The position numbers and the translations under genes were made by a program. From Prevotella sp. (GTDB lineage: Bacteria > Bacteroidota > Bacteroidia > Bacteroidales > Bacteroidaceae), in the NCBI GenBank assembly GCA_017449675.1, contig JAFTFG010000020.1:26973-90972 (forward strand): DNA of 64,000 nucleotides. Reading direction: 5' to 3'. Shown one piece after another: positions 16,809 through 26,521 of the stretch. Each line of letters begins with the position of its first letter. The first letter of the stretch is position 1. The notes beneath the pieces are model-generated. The model worked only from the letters and a program-made list of their open reading frames with translations, was not told the DNA's origin and made no database searches.

Positions 16809-18947
16809 ATGTTGATTCTAACCTCATATTTTCCGATTACAAGTCCGACATTGATTTTCTTCGTCGTACTACTTATCATTCTGTTTGCTCCCATCATCAT
16901 GGGTAAGTTGCGTATTCCGCATATCATAGGAATGGTATTGGCCGGTATGCTGATCGGAAAATACGGACTGAACATTCTTGAGCGTGACTCTTCCTTTGAA
17001 CTGTTTGGCAAAGTGGGACTGTTGTATATCATGTTTCTGGCCGGTTTGGAGATGGACATGGAGAGTGTGAAGAGAAATTCAAAACGTTTCTTGATCTTTG
17101 GCCTGCTCACCTGTCTTGTACCGCTTATCATGACTTATTTCATGGCATCATGGTTATTAGACTACTCCTCACAGGCATCATTCCTGTTGGGATGCATCAT
17201 GGCATCAAACACCTTGATAGCCTACCCGATTGTCGGACGCTACGGACTACAGCGTGACTCTAGTGTGATGCTGAGTGTCGGCTCTTCCATGATTTCCCTG
17301 TTTCTGGCACTGCTGATGTTAGCAGCATTGGCGGCCTCTTATGGAGAAGATACCGGTTTTGTGTTCTGGTTGCTCTTCCTCCTGAAATTCCTGCTTTTCT
17401 GTGGTTCCAGCATCTGGTTGATTCCCAAATTATCACGTTATTTCCTGCGCCGTTATTCAGATGCCGTGATGCAGTTTATCTTCGTACTTGCCGTGATGTT
17501 CCTCAGTGCGGCTGCTTCGGAGGCTGTTGGCGTAGAAGGTATTGTCGGTGCTTTCATCTCAGGACTTATATTAAATAGGTATATTCCCCATGTATCACCA
17601 CTGATGAACCGCATTGAATTTATTGGTAATGCGCTTTTCATTCCTTACTTCCTGATTGGTGTGGGAATGCTTATCAATATCGGTTCTCTTTTTGCCGGTC
17701 CGCATATGTTGTGGATTGTGTTGCTGATAGTGTTCTTCGGCACATTCGGGAAAGCGGTGGCTGCTTATCTGTCAAGTTTACTATTCCGTCTTCCACAATC
17801 AGCCGGTAATATGATGTTCGGCTTAACCAGTGCCCATGCCGCAGGTGCCATTGCCATGGTCATGGTAGGCATGCAACTGGAGGTGAGTCCGGGGGTCTAC
17901 TTGGTCAACGATGAGATGCTAAACGGTGTCGTGATCATGATACTTGTCACTTGTATCATCAGTACGATGGTGACAGCACATGCCGCCCAACAAATTATCC
18001 TGCGGGAGAAGACTCATCTAAAGACAGAAGATGCCAAACGGGATGATGAGAAAATCCTCCTTTGTGTGAAGTACCCTGAGATCGCCCCCCAACTATTGGA
18101 ACTAGCCATTATGATGCGCAACCAACAACTCAACCGTGGAATTGTGGCACTGAATGTGGTCTATGACGATAGTAATTCCGCAACGAATCGGGAACACGGT
18201 TTACGCCTGTTAGAGCAATTACAACAACAGGCCAGTGCCAGTGAGGTGAAGATGCAGACACAGGTACGCCTGGCAACCAATATCGCCAATGGCATCAAAC
18301 ATGCCTTCAGAGAGTTTGCCAGTTCAGAAATTATCATGGGAATGCACGTTCACACGGAGGTGAATCCCAAATTCTGGGGAGATTTCATCCAAAGCCTCTA
18401 TAACGGTTTGAATCGTCAGATTGTCCTCACACGTTTCGTACAACCTCTGAATACCTTACGTCGCATACAGGTATGTGTTCCCTCTCGTGCAGAGTTTGAG
18501 CCCGGTTTCCATCGCTGGTTGGAGAGACTGAGCAGGATGGCGGAGAATCTGGACTGCCGCATCCAGTTTCATGGCCGCAACGAGAGTCTGGCTCTTATCC
18601 GGGAATACATCAACAACCTACATCCGGGAGTGCGTGCAGAATATACCTATATGGCACACTGGAACGAACTACCCAAATTGGCGGAGAATATCAACGAAGA
18701 CCATATGTTTGTGGTCATCACGGCACGTAAAGGGACTATTTCCTATAAAAATGCCCTTGAACGACTGCCTAACGAATTGATGCAGCATTTCTCCGGCAAG
18801 AACCTCATGATTATCTTCCCAGATCAGTACGGTGACACGAAGGAAGAGAGTATGACATTCACAGAGGCACAGCATCAGGAGGAAAGCAGTATCTATGATA
18901 CCATTCTCCACTGGATAAACAATCATCGTAACCATCAAACCCATTAG
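16809..18947 (+). CDS. Cation/proton antiporter (CPA2 family) with a C-terminal UspA-like region
   Basis: A 712-residue inner-membrane protein. The first about 400 residues hold 12-13 hydrophobic helices of the Na+/H+ exchanger type (CPA2, KefB/NapA-like), including LRIPHIIGMVLAGMLIG, VGLLYIMFLAGLEMD and a GIVGAFISGLILNR helix. The C-terminal part (about 415-712) is soluble and resembles tandem universal-stress-type domains: KILLCVKYPE, SEIIMGMHVH and MFVVITARKG strands. It probably exchanges Na+ or K+ for protons, with the tail sensing a nucleotide or other cytoplasmic signal. The ion cannot be named from sequence. It is followed after 12 nt by the ABC ATPase gene. Confidence 0.85.
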   Translation: MLILTSYFPITSPTLIFFVVLLIILFAPIIMGKLRIPHIIGMVLAGMLIGKYGLNILERDSSFELFGKVGLLYIMFLAGLEMDMESVKRNSKRFLIFGLLTCLVPLIMTYFMASWLLDYSSQASFLLGCIMASNTLIAYPIVGRYGLQRDSSVMLSVGSSMISLFLALLMLAALAASYGEDTGFVFWLLFLLKFLLFCGSSIWLIPKLSRYFLRRYSDAVMQFIFVLAVMFLSAAASEAVGVEGIVGAFISGLILNRYIPHVSPLMNRIEFIGNALFIPYFLIGVGMLINIGSLFAGPHMLWIVLLIVFFGTFGKAVAAYLSSLLFRLPQSAGNMMFGLTSAHAAGAIAMVMVGMQLEVSPGVYLVNDEMLNGVVIMILVTCIISTMVTAHAAQQIILREKTHLKTEDAKRDDEKILLCVKYPEIAPQLLELAIMMRNQQLNRGIVALNVVYDDSNSATNREHGLRLLEQLQQQASASEVKMQTQVRLATNIANGIKHAFREFASSEIIMGMHVHTEVNPKFWGDFIQSLYNGLNRQIVLTRFVQPLNTLRRIQVCVPSRAEFEPGFHRWLERLSRMAENLDCRIQFHGRNESLALIREYINNLHPGVRAEYTYMAHWNELPKLAENINEDHMFVVITARKGTISYKNALERLPNELMQHFSGKNLMIIFPDQYGDTKEESMTFTEAQHQEESSIYDTILHWINNHRNHQTH

Positions 18948-18959
18948 TTCATCCGCTCT

Positions 18960-19661
18960 ATGATAACAACCCAAGGAATCAAAAAGAGTTTCGGTTCACT
19001 CGAAGTTTTGAAAGGTATAGACCTCCATATCGACAAAGGGGAGGTGGTCAGTATCGTAGGCCCCAGCGGTGCCGGAAAGACCACCTTATTACAAATCATC
19101 GGAACACTGGACCGTCCCGATGCCGGTACGGTATGCATCAATGGGATAGACATCAGCCATATGAGCAATAAGAAACTGGCAGACTTCCGCAACCAACATA
19201 TAGGCTTTGTCTTTCAGTTTCATCAACTGCTACCTGAATTTACAGCCATTGAGAATATTATGATACCTGCTTATATCGCAGGGGCCTCCCATCGTGAGGC
19301 AAAGAAGAAGGCAGAGGAGTTGCTTGACTTTATGGGACTAACCGACCGTGCCGGTCATAAACCCAACGAGTTGAGTGGTGGTGAGAAGCAAAGGGTTGCC
19401 GTTGCCAGATCACTCATCAATCAACCCGCCGTCATTCTAGCCGATGAGCCCAGCGGTTCACTTGACTCCAAAAACAAGGAGGAACTGCACCAACTGTTCT
19501 TCGACCTACGCAACCAGTATGGACAAACATTTGTGATTGTTACGCATGATGAGCAACTGGCTGGTATTACCGACCGTACCATCCATATGCGTGATGGTCA
19601 ACTAGAGACCCTAGGAGAACTAGGAAAATTAGGAATACTAGATAAACCAGAAGAACTATGA
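18960..19661 (+). CDS. ABC transporter ATP-binding protein, LolD/MacB-type
   Basis: A 233-residue ATPase. Walker A GPSGAGKT (34-41), Q loop [18 protein letters not shown], signature LSGGE (138-142), Walker B VILADEP (158-164) and the His-switch VTHDE are intact. The HQLLPEFTA stretch and overall length are those of the LolD/MacB/FtsE group, which couples to FtsX-fold permeases, often for lipoprotein release or peptide export. No permease lies nearby, so the partner is elsewhere. The gene overlaps the next by 4 nt (ATGA) and is preceded closely by the antiporter gene, so the three are probably one transcript. Confidence 0.88.
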   Translation: MITTQGIKKSFGSLEVLKGIDLHIDKGEVVSIVGPSGAGKTTLLQIIGTLDRPDAGTVCINGIDISHMSNKKLADFRNQHIGFVFQFHQLLPEFTAIENIMIPAYIAGASHREAKKKAEELLDFMGLTDRAGHKPNELSGGEKQRVAVARSLINQPAVILADEPSGSLDSKNKEELHQLFFDLRNQYGQTFVIVTHDEQLAGITDRTIHMRDGQLETLGELGKLGILDKPEEL

Positions 19662-20284
19662 AAATCAAACTCGGTGACTATAACACCCTGCGCATCGTCA
19701 AAAGCGTTGATTTCGGTCTTTATCTGGATGGCGGCGACGAAGGTGAGATTCTATTGCCCAGCCGTTACATTCCCCAGGGGGCCCAAATAGGGGATGACCT
19801 TGAAGTATTTATCTACCTGGATCAAAACGAGAAACTCATTGCCACCACCCTCAAGCCCCTTGCCAAGGTAGGGGAATTCGCATGGTTGGAGTGTGCATGG
19901 ACGAATGAATATGGGGCTTTTCTTAACTGGGGGTTGATGAAAGACCTATTCTGTCCATTCCGAGAGCAGAAACAGCGGATGCAGAAAGGGCAGCGCTATT
20001 ACGTCTATGTGATGGAGGATGAGAAGACCCATCGTCTGATGGCTACGGCGAAGGTTGAACGCTATCAGAAACATGACGGTTATCAGAGAGCCTTGGACTT
20101 CTCCGAAGAGTTATTACGATATCTCCAAAACCATGACGGCCATTGTGATCTGGGCGACAAGAGTCCTTCCGAAGATATTGCCCTACGTTTCGGAGTATCC
20201 AAGAAAATATACAAAAAAGCAGTCGGCGACCTTTACCGCCGCCGACTGATTCATATTACTGATGAGGGAATCTCCCTCATTTAG
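19658..20284 (+). CDS. CvfB-like S1-domain RNA-binding protein, short form
   Basis: A 208-residue protein related to CvfB (YitL): two N-terminal S1-like beta barrels (about 1-65 and 68-135, ending [10 protein letters not shown]) followed directly by the family's C-terminal winged helix ([20 protein letters not shown]). Usual Bacteroidota and Firmicutes members are about 275-290 residues and have another S1 domain before the winged helix; about 70 residues appear to be missing here, joined cleanly in frame. CvfB-type proteins bind RNA and affect gene expression. The stop codon overlaps the convergent asnS stop by 4 nt (20281-20284). Confidence 0.75.
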   Translation: MKIKLGDYNTLRIVKSVDFGLYLDGGDEGEILLPSRYIPQGAQIGDDLEVFIYLDQNEKLIATTLKPLAKVGEFAWLECAWTNEYGAFLNWGLMKDLFCPFREQKQRMQKGQRYYVYVMEDEKTHRLMATAKVERYQKHDGYQRALDFSEELLRYLQNHDGHCDLGDKSPSEDIALRFGVSKKIYKKAVGDLYRRRLIHITDEGISLI

Positions 20285-21720
20285 AACTCTGCACTCTTGG
20301 GAGTACGTGGGAACGGGATGACATCACGGATGTTCTGCATGCCCGTTACAAACAGGATCAGACGCTCAAAGCCCAGTCCGAAGCCTGCGTGTGGACATGT
20401 TCCCCAACGACGGGTGTCGATATACCACCACAGGTGGGTCATATCCATCTGGCGACGGTTGATCTCTCCCATCAGTTTGTCATAACTCTCCTCACGGACA
20501 GAGCCACCGATAATCTCACCAATCTGCGGGAACAGCACATCAGTACCCTGCATCGTAGGACCGGGAGCCACTGCACCTTTATAACCTATAGAGCCACCGT
20601 CAGACGTATCCTCGTTCTGCTTCATATAGAACGACTTGAACGCACGCGGATAGTCTGTCATAATAACAGGTTTCTTGAAGTGTTCCTCAACGAGGTAACG
20701 CTCATGCTCACTGGCCAGGTCATCCCCCCAATTACAGGGGAACTCAAACTTCTTACCCTTCTTGATAGCCTCTTGCAGGATATTGATACCCTCGGTATAG
20801 GGCAGGCGGACAAAGGTCTCCTTCAAGACTCCCTCCAGACGAGCAATCAGCGTCTTGTCAATCATCTGGTTCAAGAACTGAAGATCATCCTTACAGTTAT
20901 CAAGTGCCCAACGGACACAGTACTTAATAAAGTCTTCCTCGAGGTCCATCAACTCTTCCTGATCCAGGAAAGCCACCTCTGGCTCAACCATCCAGAACTC
21001 AGCCAGATGGCGGGGAGTATTGGAGTTCTCCGCACGAAACGTAGGACCAAAAGTATAGATAGCCCCCAAGGCCGTAGCACCCAGTTCTCCCTCCAACTGA
21101 CCAGATACCGTCAGAGAGGTCTGCTCGCCGAAGAAATCATCATCATAAATGATCTTTCCGTTTTCATCCTTTCTCAGGTCATACAGGTTCTTGGTGGTCA
21201 CCTGGAACATATTTCCTGCTCCCTCGCAGTCACTTGCCGTAATCAGCGGGGTGTGGAAATAGAAAAAGCCATGCTCGTGGAAATAGGTATGGATGGCCAT
21301 TGCCATATTGTGACGGATGCGCATCACAGCACCAAAGGTATTGGTACGCAGACGCATGTGCGCATTCTTGCGCATCACCTCAAACGACTGTCCTTTCTTC
21401 TGCATCGGATAAGTATTGTCACAGGCACCATAGAGTTCCAGACTGGTAGCCTGAATCTCTGAGGTCTGACCAGCCCCCTGACTCTCCACAAGTGTACCGA
21501 CAGCACTGATACATGCACCTGTCGTAATCTGCTTCAGCAGTTCCTCGTCAAACTTAGCGGGGTCAACGACCACCTGTACATTCTTAATAGTAGAGCCGTC
21601 ATTCAGCGCAATGAAGTCAACAGCCTTAGAACTGCGATGCGTACGCACCCAGCCCTTCACACAAACTTCTTTTCCGAAATCAGTACTTTTCAGTACATCA
21701 ACGATCTTTGTTCTCTTCAT
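20281..21720 (-). CDS. asnS: Asparagine--tRNA ligase
   Basis: A 479-residue class IIb aminoacyl-tRNA synthetase charging tRNA-Asn. The N-terminal OB-fold anticodon-binding domain ([20 protein letters not shown], about 21-40) is followed by the class II core: motif 2 [10 protein letters not shown] and motif 3 [19 protein letters not shown] near the C-terminus. Ending in [10 protein letters not shown] is the standard end of bacterial AsnRS. Length is normal. It follows the pseudouridine synthase gene by 30 nt of T/C-rich sequence with no terminator, so cotranscription is likely. Confidence 0.96.
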   Translation of the reverse strand: MKRTKIVDVLKSTDFGKEVCVKGWVRTHRSSKAVDFIALNDGSTIKNVQVVVDPAKFDEELLKQITTGACISAVGTLVESQGAGQTSEIQATSLELYGACDNTYPMQKKGQSFEVMRKNAHMRLRTNTFGAVMRIRHNMAMAIHTYFHEHGFFYFHTPLITASDCEGAGNMFQVTTKNLYDLRKDENGKIIYDDDFFGEQTSLTVSGQLEGELGATALGAIYTFGPTFRAENSNTPRHLAEFWMVEPEVAFLDQEELMDLEEDFIKYCVRWALDNCKDDLQFLNQMIDKTLIARLEGVLKETFVRLPYTEGINILQEAIKKGKKFEFPCNWGDDLASEHERYLVEEHFKKPVIMTDYPRAFKSFYMKQNEDTSDGGSIGYKGAVAPGPTMQGTDVLFPQIGEIIGGSVREESYDKLMGEINRRQMDMTHLWWYIDTRRWGTCPHAGFGLGFERLILFVTGMQNIRDVIPFPRTPKSAEF

Positions 21721-21750
21721 TTACTTTTTTACCTTTTTACCCTTTTACCT

Positions 21751-23157
21751 TTACTCGTAAGCACCCATGCGCAGACGGTCAACCTCTTCCTCCGTGAGAT
21801 AACGCCAGTCACCACGACGCAGATTTTTCTTAGTCAGTCCGGCAAACTGTACACGATCGAGTTTGGTCACTTTATATCCCAGGCTCTCAAAGATACGGCG
21901 CACAATACGATTCTTACCTGAGTGAATCTCAATACCCACCTGTTTCTTGTCTACAGGATCAGCATACTGGATATCGTCAGCCTTGATTTCACCATCCTCA
22001 AGGTTGATACCCTCTGCAATCTGCTGCATGTCATAGGCTGTAACATTCTTATCCAGATGAACATGGTAGATTTTTTTCTTCAGGAATTTCGGATGGGTCA
22101 GTTTAGAAGCCATGTCTCCATCGTTTGTCAGCAGGAGTACACCCGTTGTATTACGGTCGAGACGACCAACAGGATAGATACGTTCAGGACAAGCACCTTT
22201 GACAAGATCCATCACCGTCTTACGCTGCTGAGGATCATCACTCGTCGTCACATAATCCTTCGGTTTGTTGAGCAATACATATACTTTCTTCTCTGGTGTA
22301 ACAGGGGCATCGTGGAATTTCACCACATCGGTGCGCAACACCTTAGTTCCAAGTTCCGTAACCACTTCGCCATTCACCGTTACCACACCTGCCTGAATGA
22401 ACTCATCAGCCTCACGACGGCTGCAGACACCGGCATTGGCAAGGAACTTATTCAGACGAATCGGCTCATTGGGATCATAGTTCTCCTCCTTGTATTCAAT
22501 ACGCTTCTTAAAACTGTATTTTGCATTGGGATCATAATCAGCGGTGTGCTGACGATAACCGCCACGCTGCTGATAGCCGCCACGAGGCTGACCATAACCG
22601 CCACGCTGCTGATAGCCACCGCGAGGCTGACCATAACCGCCACGCTGCTGATAGCCACCGCGAGGCTGGCCATAACCGCCACGCTGCTGATAGCCGCCAC
22701 GAGGCTGACCATAACCACCACGAGGCTGGTAACCACCCTCCTCACCTTCTGCCTGTTGGTTATAACGAGGACGATAGCCCTGCCGGGCTTGCTGACCGTA
22801 TTCCCCCTGGGGCTGATAACCGCCACGAGGCTGGTAGCCGCCTTGCTGGTAATTATTACGAGGACGATAACCGCCCTCACCATTATTATTGAAACGAGGG
22901 CGATAACCTCCCTGACGCTGAGGAGCACTACTCTGCAAGCCTGCTCCAAAACCCTCAGGACGGAATCCACCTTCCTCTTGATTACGATTATAGCCACCCT
23001 GATTATAAGGACGTACCTGTTGATGAATACGTGGACGCGGTGAACGCCCTGGTTTGTAACCTTGATAACCACTCGTCTGGCTTGAATAGCCCTCACGGCT
23101 CGTTGTCTTCTGCTCACCAGACTGTTCTTCTGTTTTCTTTTCGTTCTCTAGTTCCAT
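21751..23157 (-). CDS. Pseudouridine synthase (RsuA/RluB family) with long RG/GY-rich N-terminal repeat region
   Basis: A 468-residue enzyme. Residues about 1-215 are low complexity, rich in Gly, Tyr, Arg and Gln, with 13-residue repeats of the form GGYGQPRGGYQQR. An S4 RNA-binding domain follows (RLNKFLANAGVCSRREADE), then the catalytic domain with GRLDRNTTG, whose Asp is the catalytic residue, and the C-terminal motif GKNRIVRRIFESLGYKV of the RluB/RsuA family. It modifies a uridine in rRNA, probably 23S. The arginine-glycine tail resembles RGG boxes of RNA chaperones and may add RNA binding or phase separation; that is inference. Part of the tail is encoded by exact DNA tandem repeats (22555-22710) prone to length change. 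Confidence 0.9.
   Translation of the reverse strand: MELENEKKTEEQSGEQKTTSREGYSSQTSGYQGYKPGRSPRPRIHQQVRPYNQGGYNRNQEEGGFRPEGFGAGLQSSAPQRQGGYRPRFNNNGEGGYRPRNNYQQGGYQPRGGYQPQGEYGQQARQGYRPRYNQQAEGEEGGYQPRGGYGQPRGGYQQRGGYGQPRGGYQQRGGYGQPRGGYQQRGGYGQPRGGYQQRGGYRQHTADYDPNAKYSFKKRIEYKEENYDPNEPIRLNKFLANAGVCSRREADEFIQAGVVTVNGEVVTELGTKVLRTDVVKFHDAPVTPEKKVYVLLNKPKDYVTTSDDPQQRKTVMDLVKGACPERIYPVGRLDRNTTGVLLLTNDGDMASKLTHPKFLKKKIYHVHLDKNVTAYDMQQIAEGINLEDGEIKADDIQYADPVDKKQVGIEIHSGKNRIVRRIFESLGYKVTKLDRVQFAGLTKKNLRRGDWRYLTEEEVDRLRMGAYE
22555..22710 (-). repeat. Four tandem 39-bp repeats coding GGYGQPRGGYQQR-type units
   Basis: Units at 22555-22593, 22594-22632, 22633-22671 and 22672-22710 differ at only a few positions (for example GCCGCCACG versus GCCACCGCG). 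39 bp is 13 codons, so gain or loss of a unit stays in frame. Shorter, more diverged copies continue to about 22900. Confidence 0.9.
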
Positions 23158-23220
23158 AATTGTTGTTGATTTTTTAGTTCGAAAGCCTCACGGCTCCCTT
23201 TGTGCTGTTATTACTTCAAA

Positions 23221-24567
23221 TTAAATTCCCGTATAATTCATTGGCGTAATTGCCATTAATTCCTCTTTCACCTCTGCGCTGACCTCAAGTCCGTCAATGA
23301 ACTCATGAATCAGTTCGGGGGTCATCTTCTGATTGGTACGTGTCAAGGCCTTCAGTGCCTCATAAGGATGCGGATAGGCCTCACGACGCAGGATGGTCTG
23401 AATAGCCTCAGCCACCACAGCCCATGTATTGTCTAGGTCTTCCTGTAGTTTCTCCTCGTTGAGGATCAACTTACGCAGTCCTTTCAAAGTACTCTGAATA
23501 GCAATCAGTGCATGTCCCATAGGCACACCCACGTTACGCAGTACCGTAGAATCCGTCAGGTCACGCTGCAGTCTGCTCACCGGCAGTTTCTGTGCCAAGA
23601 ACTGCAGGATGGCATTGGCTATACCCAGATTACCTTCCGAGTTCTCATAGTCAATAGGGTTCACCTTATGCGGCATCGCACTGGAGCCAACCTCTCCAGC
23701 CTTGATTTTCTGCTTGAAATACTCCATAGAGATATACATCCAGAAATCACGGTCCAGATCGATAATAATGGTATTGATACGACGCATGGCATCGAAGATA
23801 GCACCTAACCAGTCATAATTACTAATCTGGGTGGTCCACTGCTCACGCTCCAGTCCGAGTTTCTCAGCGACGAACTGATTACCGAACTCACGCCAGTCAT
23901 ACTGGGGGTAGGCCACGTGATGAGCGTTGTAATTACCTGTAGCACCACCAAACTTAGCCGTAATGGGGGTATCCTTCAAACCACGCAACTGCTCTTCAAG
24001 ACGATAGACATATACCATCACCTCCTTACCCAGACGGGTCGGAGAAGCCGGCTGACCATGTGTCTTGGCAAGCATGGGTACGTTCTTCCATTGCTCAGCA
24101 TAGTCGTTCAACTGCTCTATCAACTCCTCTACCATTGGATAATACACCTCCTCCAGTGCTTCCTTAATAGAAAGGGGTACACTGGTATTGTTGATGTCCT
24201 GAGAGGTCAGTCCGAAATGAATAAACTCCTTGTATTTCTCAAAGTCACCGATTTTGTCGAGTTCCTCCTTGATGAAATACTCCACGGCCTTCACATCATG
24301 GTTGGTTGTCTTCTCGATCTCCTTCACACGAGCGGCATTCTCCTCCGTAAACTGACGATAGATGTCGCGCAAGCGTTCAAACAGGCTATGGTCGAAGTCT
24401 GCCAGTTGAGGCAAGGGCAGTTCACATAGCGTAATGAAATATTCAATCTCAACACGAACCCTGTAGCGAATAAGTGCATATTCCGAGAAATATCCTGCCA
24501 ACTGCTCTGTCTTGTTCCGATAACGGCCATCAATAGGCGAGATGGCTGTCAATACGTCTAATTTCAT
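23221..24567 (-). CDS. purB: Adenylosuccinate lyase
   Basis: A 448-residue fumarase-superfamily lyase acting twice in purine synthesis (SAICAR to AICAR, adenylosuccinate to AMP). The signature SSAMPHKVNPIDYE is at 295-308, the KTHGQPA block with catalytic His170 at 168-174, and TSQDINNT at 121-128. The PIDGRY start (SPIDGRYRNKT) is typical of the proteobacterial/Bacteroidota PurB form. Length is normal. It has its own promoter (24615-24646) and is 63 nt upstream of the pseudouridine synthase gene. Confidence 0.96.
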   Translation of the reverse strand: MKLDVLTAISPIDGRYRNKTEQLAGYFSEYALIRYRVRVEIEYFITLCELPLPQLADFDHSLFERLRDIYRQFTEENAARVKEIEKTTNHDVKAVEYFIKEELDKIGDFEKYKEFIHFGLTSQDINNTSVPLSIKEALEEVYYPMVEELIEQLNDYAEQWKNVPMLAKTHGQPASPTRLGKEVMVYVYRLEEQLRGLKDTPITAKFGGATGNYNAHHVAYPQYDWREFGNQFVAEKLGLEREQWTTQISNYDWLGAIFDAMRRINTIIIDLDRDFWMYISMEYFKQKIKAGEVGSSAMPHKVNPIDYENSEGNLGIANAILQFLAQKLPVSRLQRDLTDSTVLRNVGVPMGHALIAIQSTLKGLRKLILNEEKLQEDLDNTWAVVAEAIQTILRREAYPHPYEALKALTRTNQKMTPELIHEFIDGLEVSAEVKEELMAITPMNYTGI

Positions 24568-24614
24568 TTTTACCTTTATACCTTATTAATATAGCCATAC
24601 TTTCTTAGAGACTG

Positions 24615-24646
24615 CAAAGGTACGAAAAGCCCTGCAAACCACCAAA
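24615..24646 (-). promoter_or_regulatory. Promoter of purB
   Basis: Minus-strand TTTG (24643-24646), 20 nt, TACCTTTG (24615-24622), 47 nt before the purB start. Confidence 0.7.
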
Positions 24647-24677
24647 ATAAAATCAGAAAATTAACAATCTGTCATCA

Positions 24678-26243
24678 TTATTCTATCTTAGTGCTGTTGA
24701 TACGTGAGCGAATGGAACGAACTGTATTCTGCCCAATGGCCATTACATGTTGCAGTTCCTCGTCTGTCTTACCAAGATGTTGCATTAGTGCGAAGAAAAT
24801 ATACTTAGACGACAGGTGTCGATAGGATGTTTCCATATGGGTAACAAAAGCAGCGTCAATAGTGCGATAGTACTCGATGCAGTCGGCGAAGTCATTACGC
24901 TTCCAGCGAATTGTTGTACCTCCAGACATCACCTCTTCGTAACGCTCACGACCATTTTGGAGCAAAGTCCCCTGCTTCACCTGCAGTTCGTTAATCTTCT
25001 GTGTCAGACGCTCGACCTCCCTAGAGTCGCTTTTACCCTCCTGCTCCAAAACCTTCAACTCATTACGATATCTATCCAACTGCAATTTTGTGTTGTGCAG
25101 TTCCTCACGACTTTTCGTGTTTCGATAAACCAAATAGGTCACTGCTGCCATAGAGAGTAGCAGCAACATTCCTACAAACAGAACTATCATATATAATCGA
25201 TGTTCCTCTACAGCCTGTACACGATCGATTTCGAATTGTTCCTGCAACCCACGGATGTTATCTGCTTTCTCCTTTTGGGTAATACTGTCTTTCAGACTCG
25301 CTATCTGCATCGCCGTCTCACTGGCAGACTTATAGTCACCCTCGTCTTGTTGACTTTCATAGAGTGCCTGCAATATCTCCGCCTTCAGATACATATTATC
25401 TGTCTGTAAGGCCTTGTGCCACATCTCCAGAGCCTTCTCACGCTCACCATTTTTATAATAGATACGCGCCAGTCCTTTATACGCAAACACATTAGGCTTT
25501 ATATCTACAGATTTCCTCAGATAGTCTTCCGCCTGTTTGATATCGGAATCGAAAAAAGCATTACCAATATTGGCATAGAAACTATAACGCTCATTCTCTG
25601 GGAGTTGATCTACAAGAGGAATACATTTGTCAAGATAATATTTGGCAGAGTCTTGATTCCCCATATCATGATAATCAATATAAATATTCATGAGAGAGTA
25701 AGCAATATAATAATCATCATTCAATTTGTATGCAGACTTAAGTGCCTTCTGTGAGTAATCCAAAGAATAATTCCACTCATTAACCTTATGGTTTAATCTC
25801 CCCAAAATGGAATAAATCAAATTAGATAACTTTAATTCAGCAGGTACATCTTTTATTAACTGTTCTGCTTCCTTTAGACAGATAACAGCCTCCTTTATGT
25901 TTCCTAAATTATCCAAAACAAATGCCTTATAGCAATATGCCCTTGCTAATTTTAATTTATCATGTTTCTTATAATATTCAATAGAAATATCAAGTGGGGT
26001 CGCAGAACTAATTCTTCTTTGAAGCCTGATTTCTGTTCTCATTTTTAAAAGCCAATAGTATGCAAGGCATTCTTCGTCAGCAATTAACGATGGTTCAATC
26101 TTATCCAGCATTGTCAGTGCTTTTCCATTACTCTCATTTTCTGCAACACTATCAATCTCCACCAACTGTTGCTTCAGACTACTCTTATGACAACCTGACA
26201 ACACAAATATCGACAATACAAGTAAGATACTTAACTTTTTCAT
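24678..26243 (-). CDS. TPR lipoprotein/membrane regulator with C-terminal HTH-like domain
   Basis: A 521-residue protein built as a one-component membrane regulator. Lipobox LSGC (Cys18) or an uncleaved N-terminal helix is followed by about nine TPR-like repeats (30-330, for example YKGLARIYYKNGEREKALEM), a transmembrane helix (LYMIVLFVGMLLLLSMAAV, about 355-373), a coiled coil (380-430) and a C-terminal helical domain whose end (KTDEELQHVMAIGQNTVRSI) looks like a LuxR-type helix-turn-helix. Such proteins are common in Bacteroidales and are thought to sense an extracytoplasmic ligand and act on nearby genes. It diverges from the 26.5-28.7 kb group of small exported proteins, which are the likely targets. 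Confidence 0.75.
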   Translation of the reverse strand: MKKLSILLVLSIFVLSGCHKSSLKQQLVEIDSVAENESNGKALTMLDKIEPSLIADEECLAYYWLLKMRTEIRLQRRISSATPLDISIEYYKKHDKLKLARAYCYKAFVLDNLGNIKEAVICLKEAEQLIKDVPAELKLSNLIYSILGRLNHKVNEWNYSLDYSQKALKSAYKLNDDYYIAYSLMNIYIDYHDMGNQDSAKYYLDKCIPLVDQLPENERYSFYANIGNAFFDSDIKQAEDYLRKSVDIKPNVFAYKGLARIYYKNGEREKALEMWHKALQTDNMYLKAEILQALYESQQDEGDYKSASETAMQIASLKDSITQKEKADNIRGLQEQFEIDRVQAVEEHRLYMIVLFVGMLLLLSMAAVTYLVYRNTKSREELHNTKLQLDRYRNELKVLEQEGKSDSREVERLTQKINELQVKQGTLLQNGRERYEEVMSGGTTIRWKRNDFADCIEYYRTIDAAFVTHMETSYRHLSSKYIFFALMQHLGKTDEELQHVMAIGQNTVRSIRSRINSTKIE

Positions 26244-26265
26244 TAGATGAGTGTTTTAACAACTG

Positions 26266-26273
26266 CAAAAGTA
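26266..26273 (-). promoter_or_regulatory. -7 element of the TPR regulator gene
   Basis: TACTTTTG on the minus strand, 23 nt before the start codon. No good -33 box is visible. Confidence 0.5.
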
Positions 26274-26322
26274 CAATATTTTAATGAGAAGAGGGAAAAC
26301 TTCGCAATTTTTCGTATTTAAT

Positions 26323-26369
26323 GTGTTGCAAAAGGAAGCGTTGCACGAACGTTGCAAATAGCGCAACAC
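26323..26369. promoter_or_regulatory. Candidate operator: repeated GTTGCA with inverted ends
   Basis: Between the divergent TPR regulator and the DUF3244 pseudogene, GTTGCA occurs at 26325-26330, 26340-26345 and 26351-26356, and the outer arms GTGTTGC (26323-26329) and GCAACAC (26363-26369) are inverted. Spacings of 15 and 11 bp suggest sites on roughly one helix face. Function as an operator is inference. Confidence 0.4.
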
Positions 26370-26436
26370 ACTCATGTCCAATAATTTAACCCGCCCACAT
26401 CCTTGCAGCATCAACTTCCAAACGCAACGCAAAAAA

Positions 26437-26468
26437 CTTGGGAACTACTTGTACTACGTCTAATTTTG
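26437..26468 (+). promoter_or_regulatory. Promoter of the DUF3244/small exported protein group
   Basis: CTTG (26437-26440), 20 nt, TAATTTTG (26461-26468), 53 nt before the ATG at 26522. Confidence 0.5.
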
Positions 26469-26521
26469 CAGTCGGAAACAAATCCAAATTAATCATTTAA
26501 TGTTAAACAAAAAAAAGAACG

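Noticed and set aside
22540-22900. CRISPR-like array
   Set aside because: The repeats are contiguous 39-bp coding units without unique spacers and lie inside a pseudouridine synthase gene.
20389-23043. Long plus-strand frames over asnS and the pseudouridine synthase
   Set aside because: Antisense shadows; the minus-strand proteins have full domain structure and catalytic motifs.
24568-24614. Purine riboswitch before purB
   Set aside because: The leader is only about 45 nt with no three-way junction or conserved loops.
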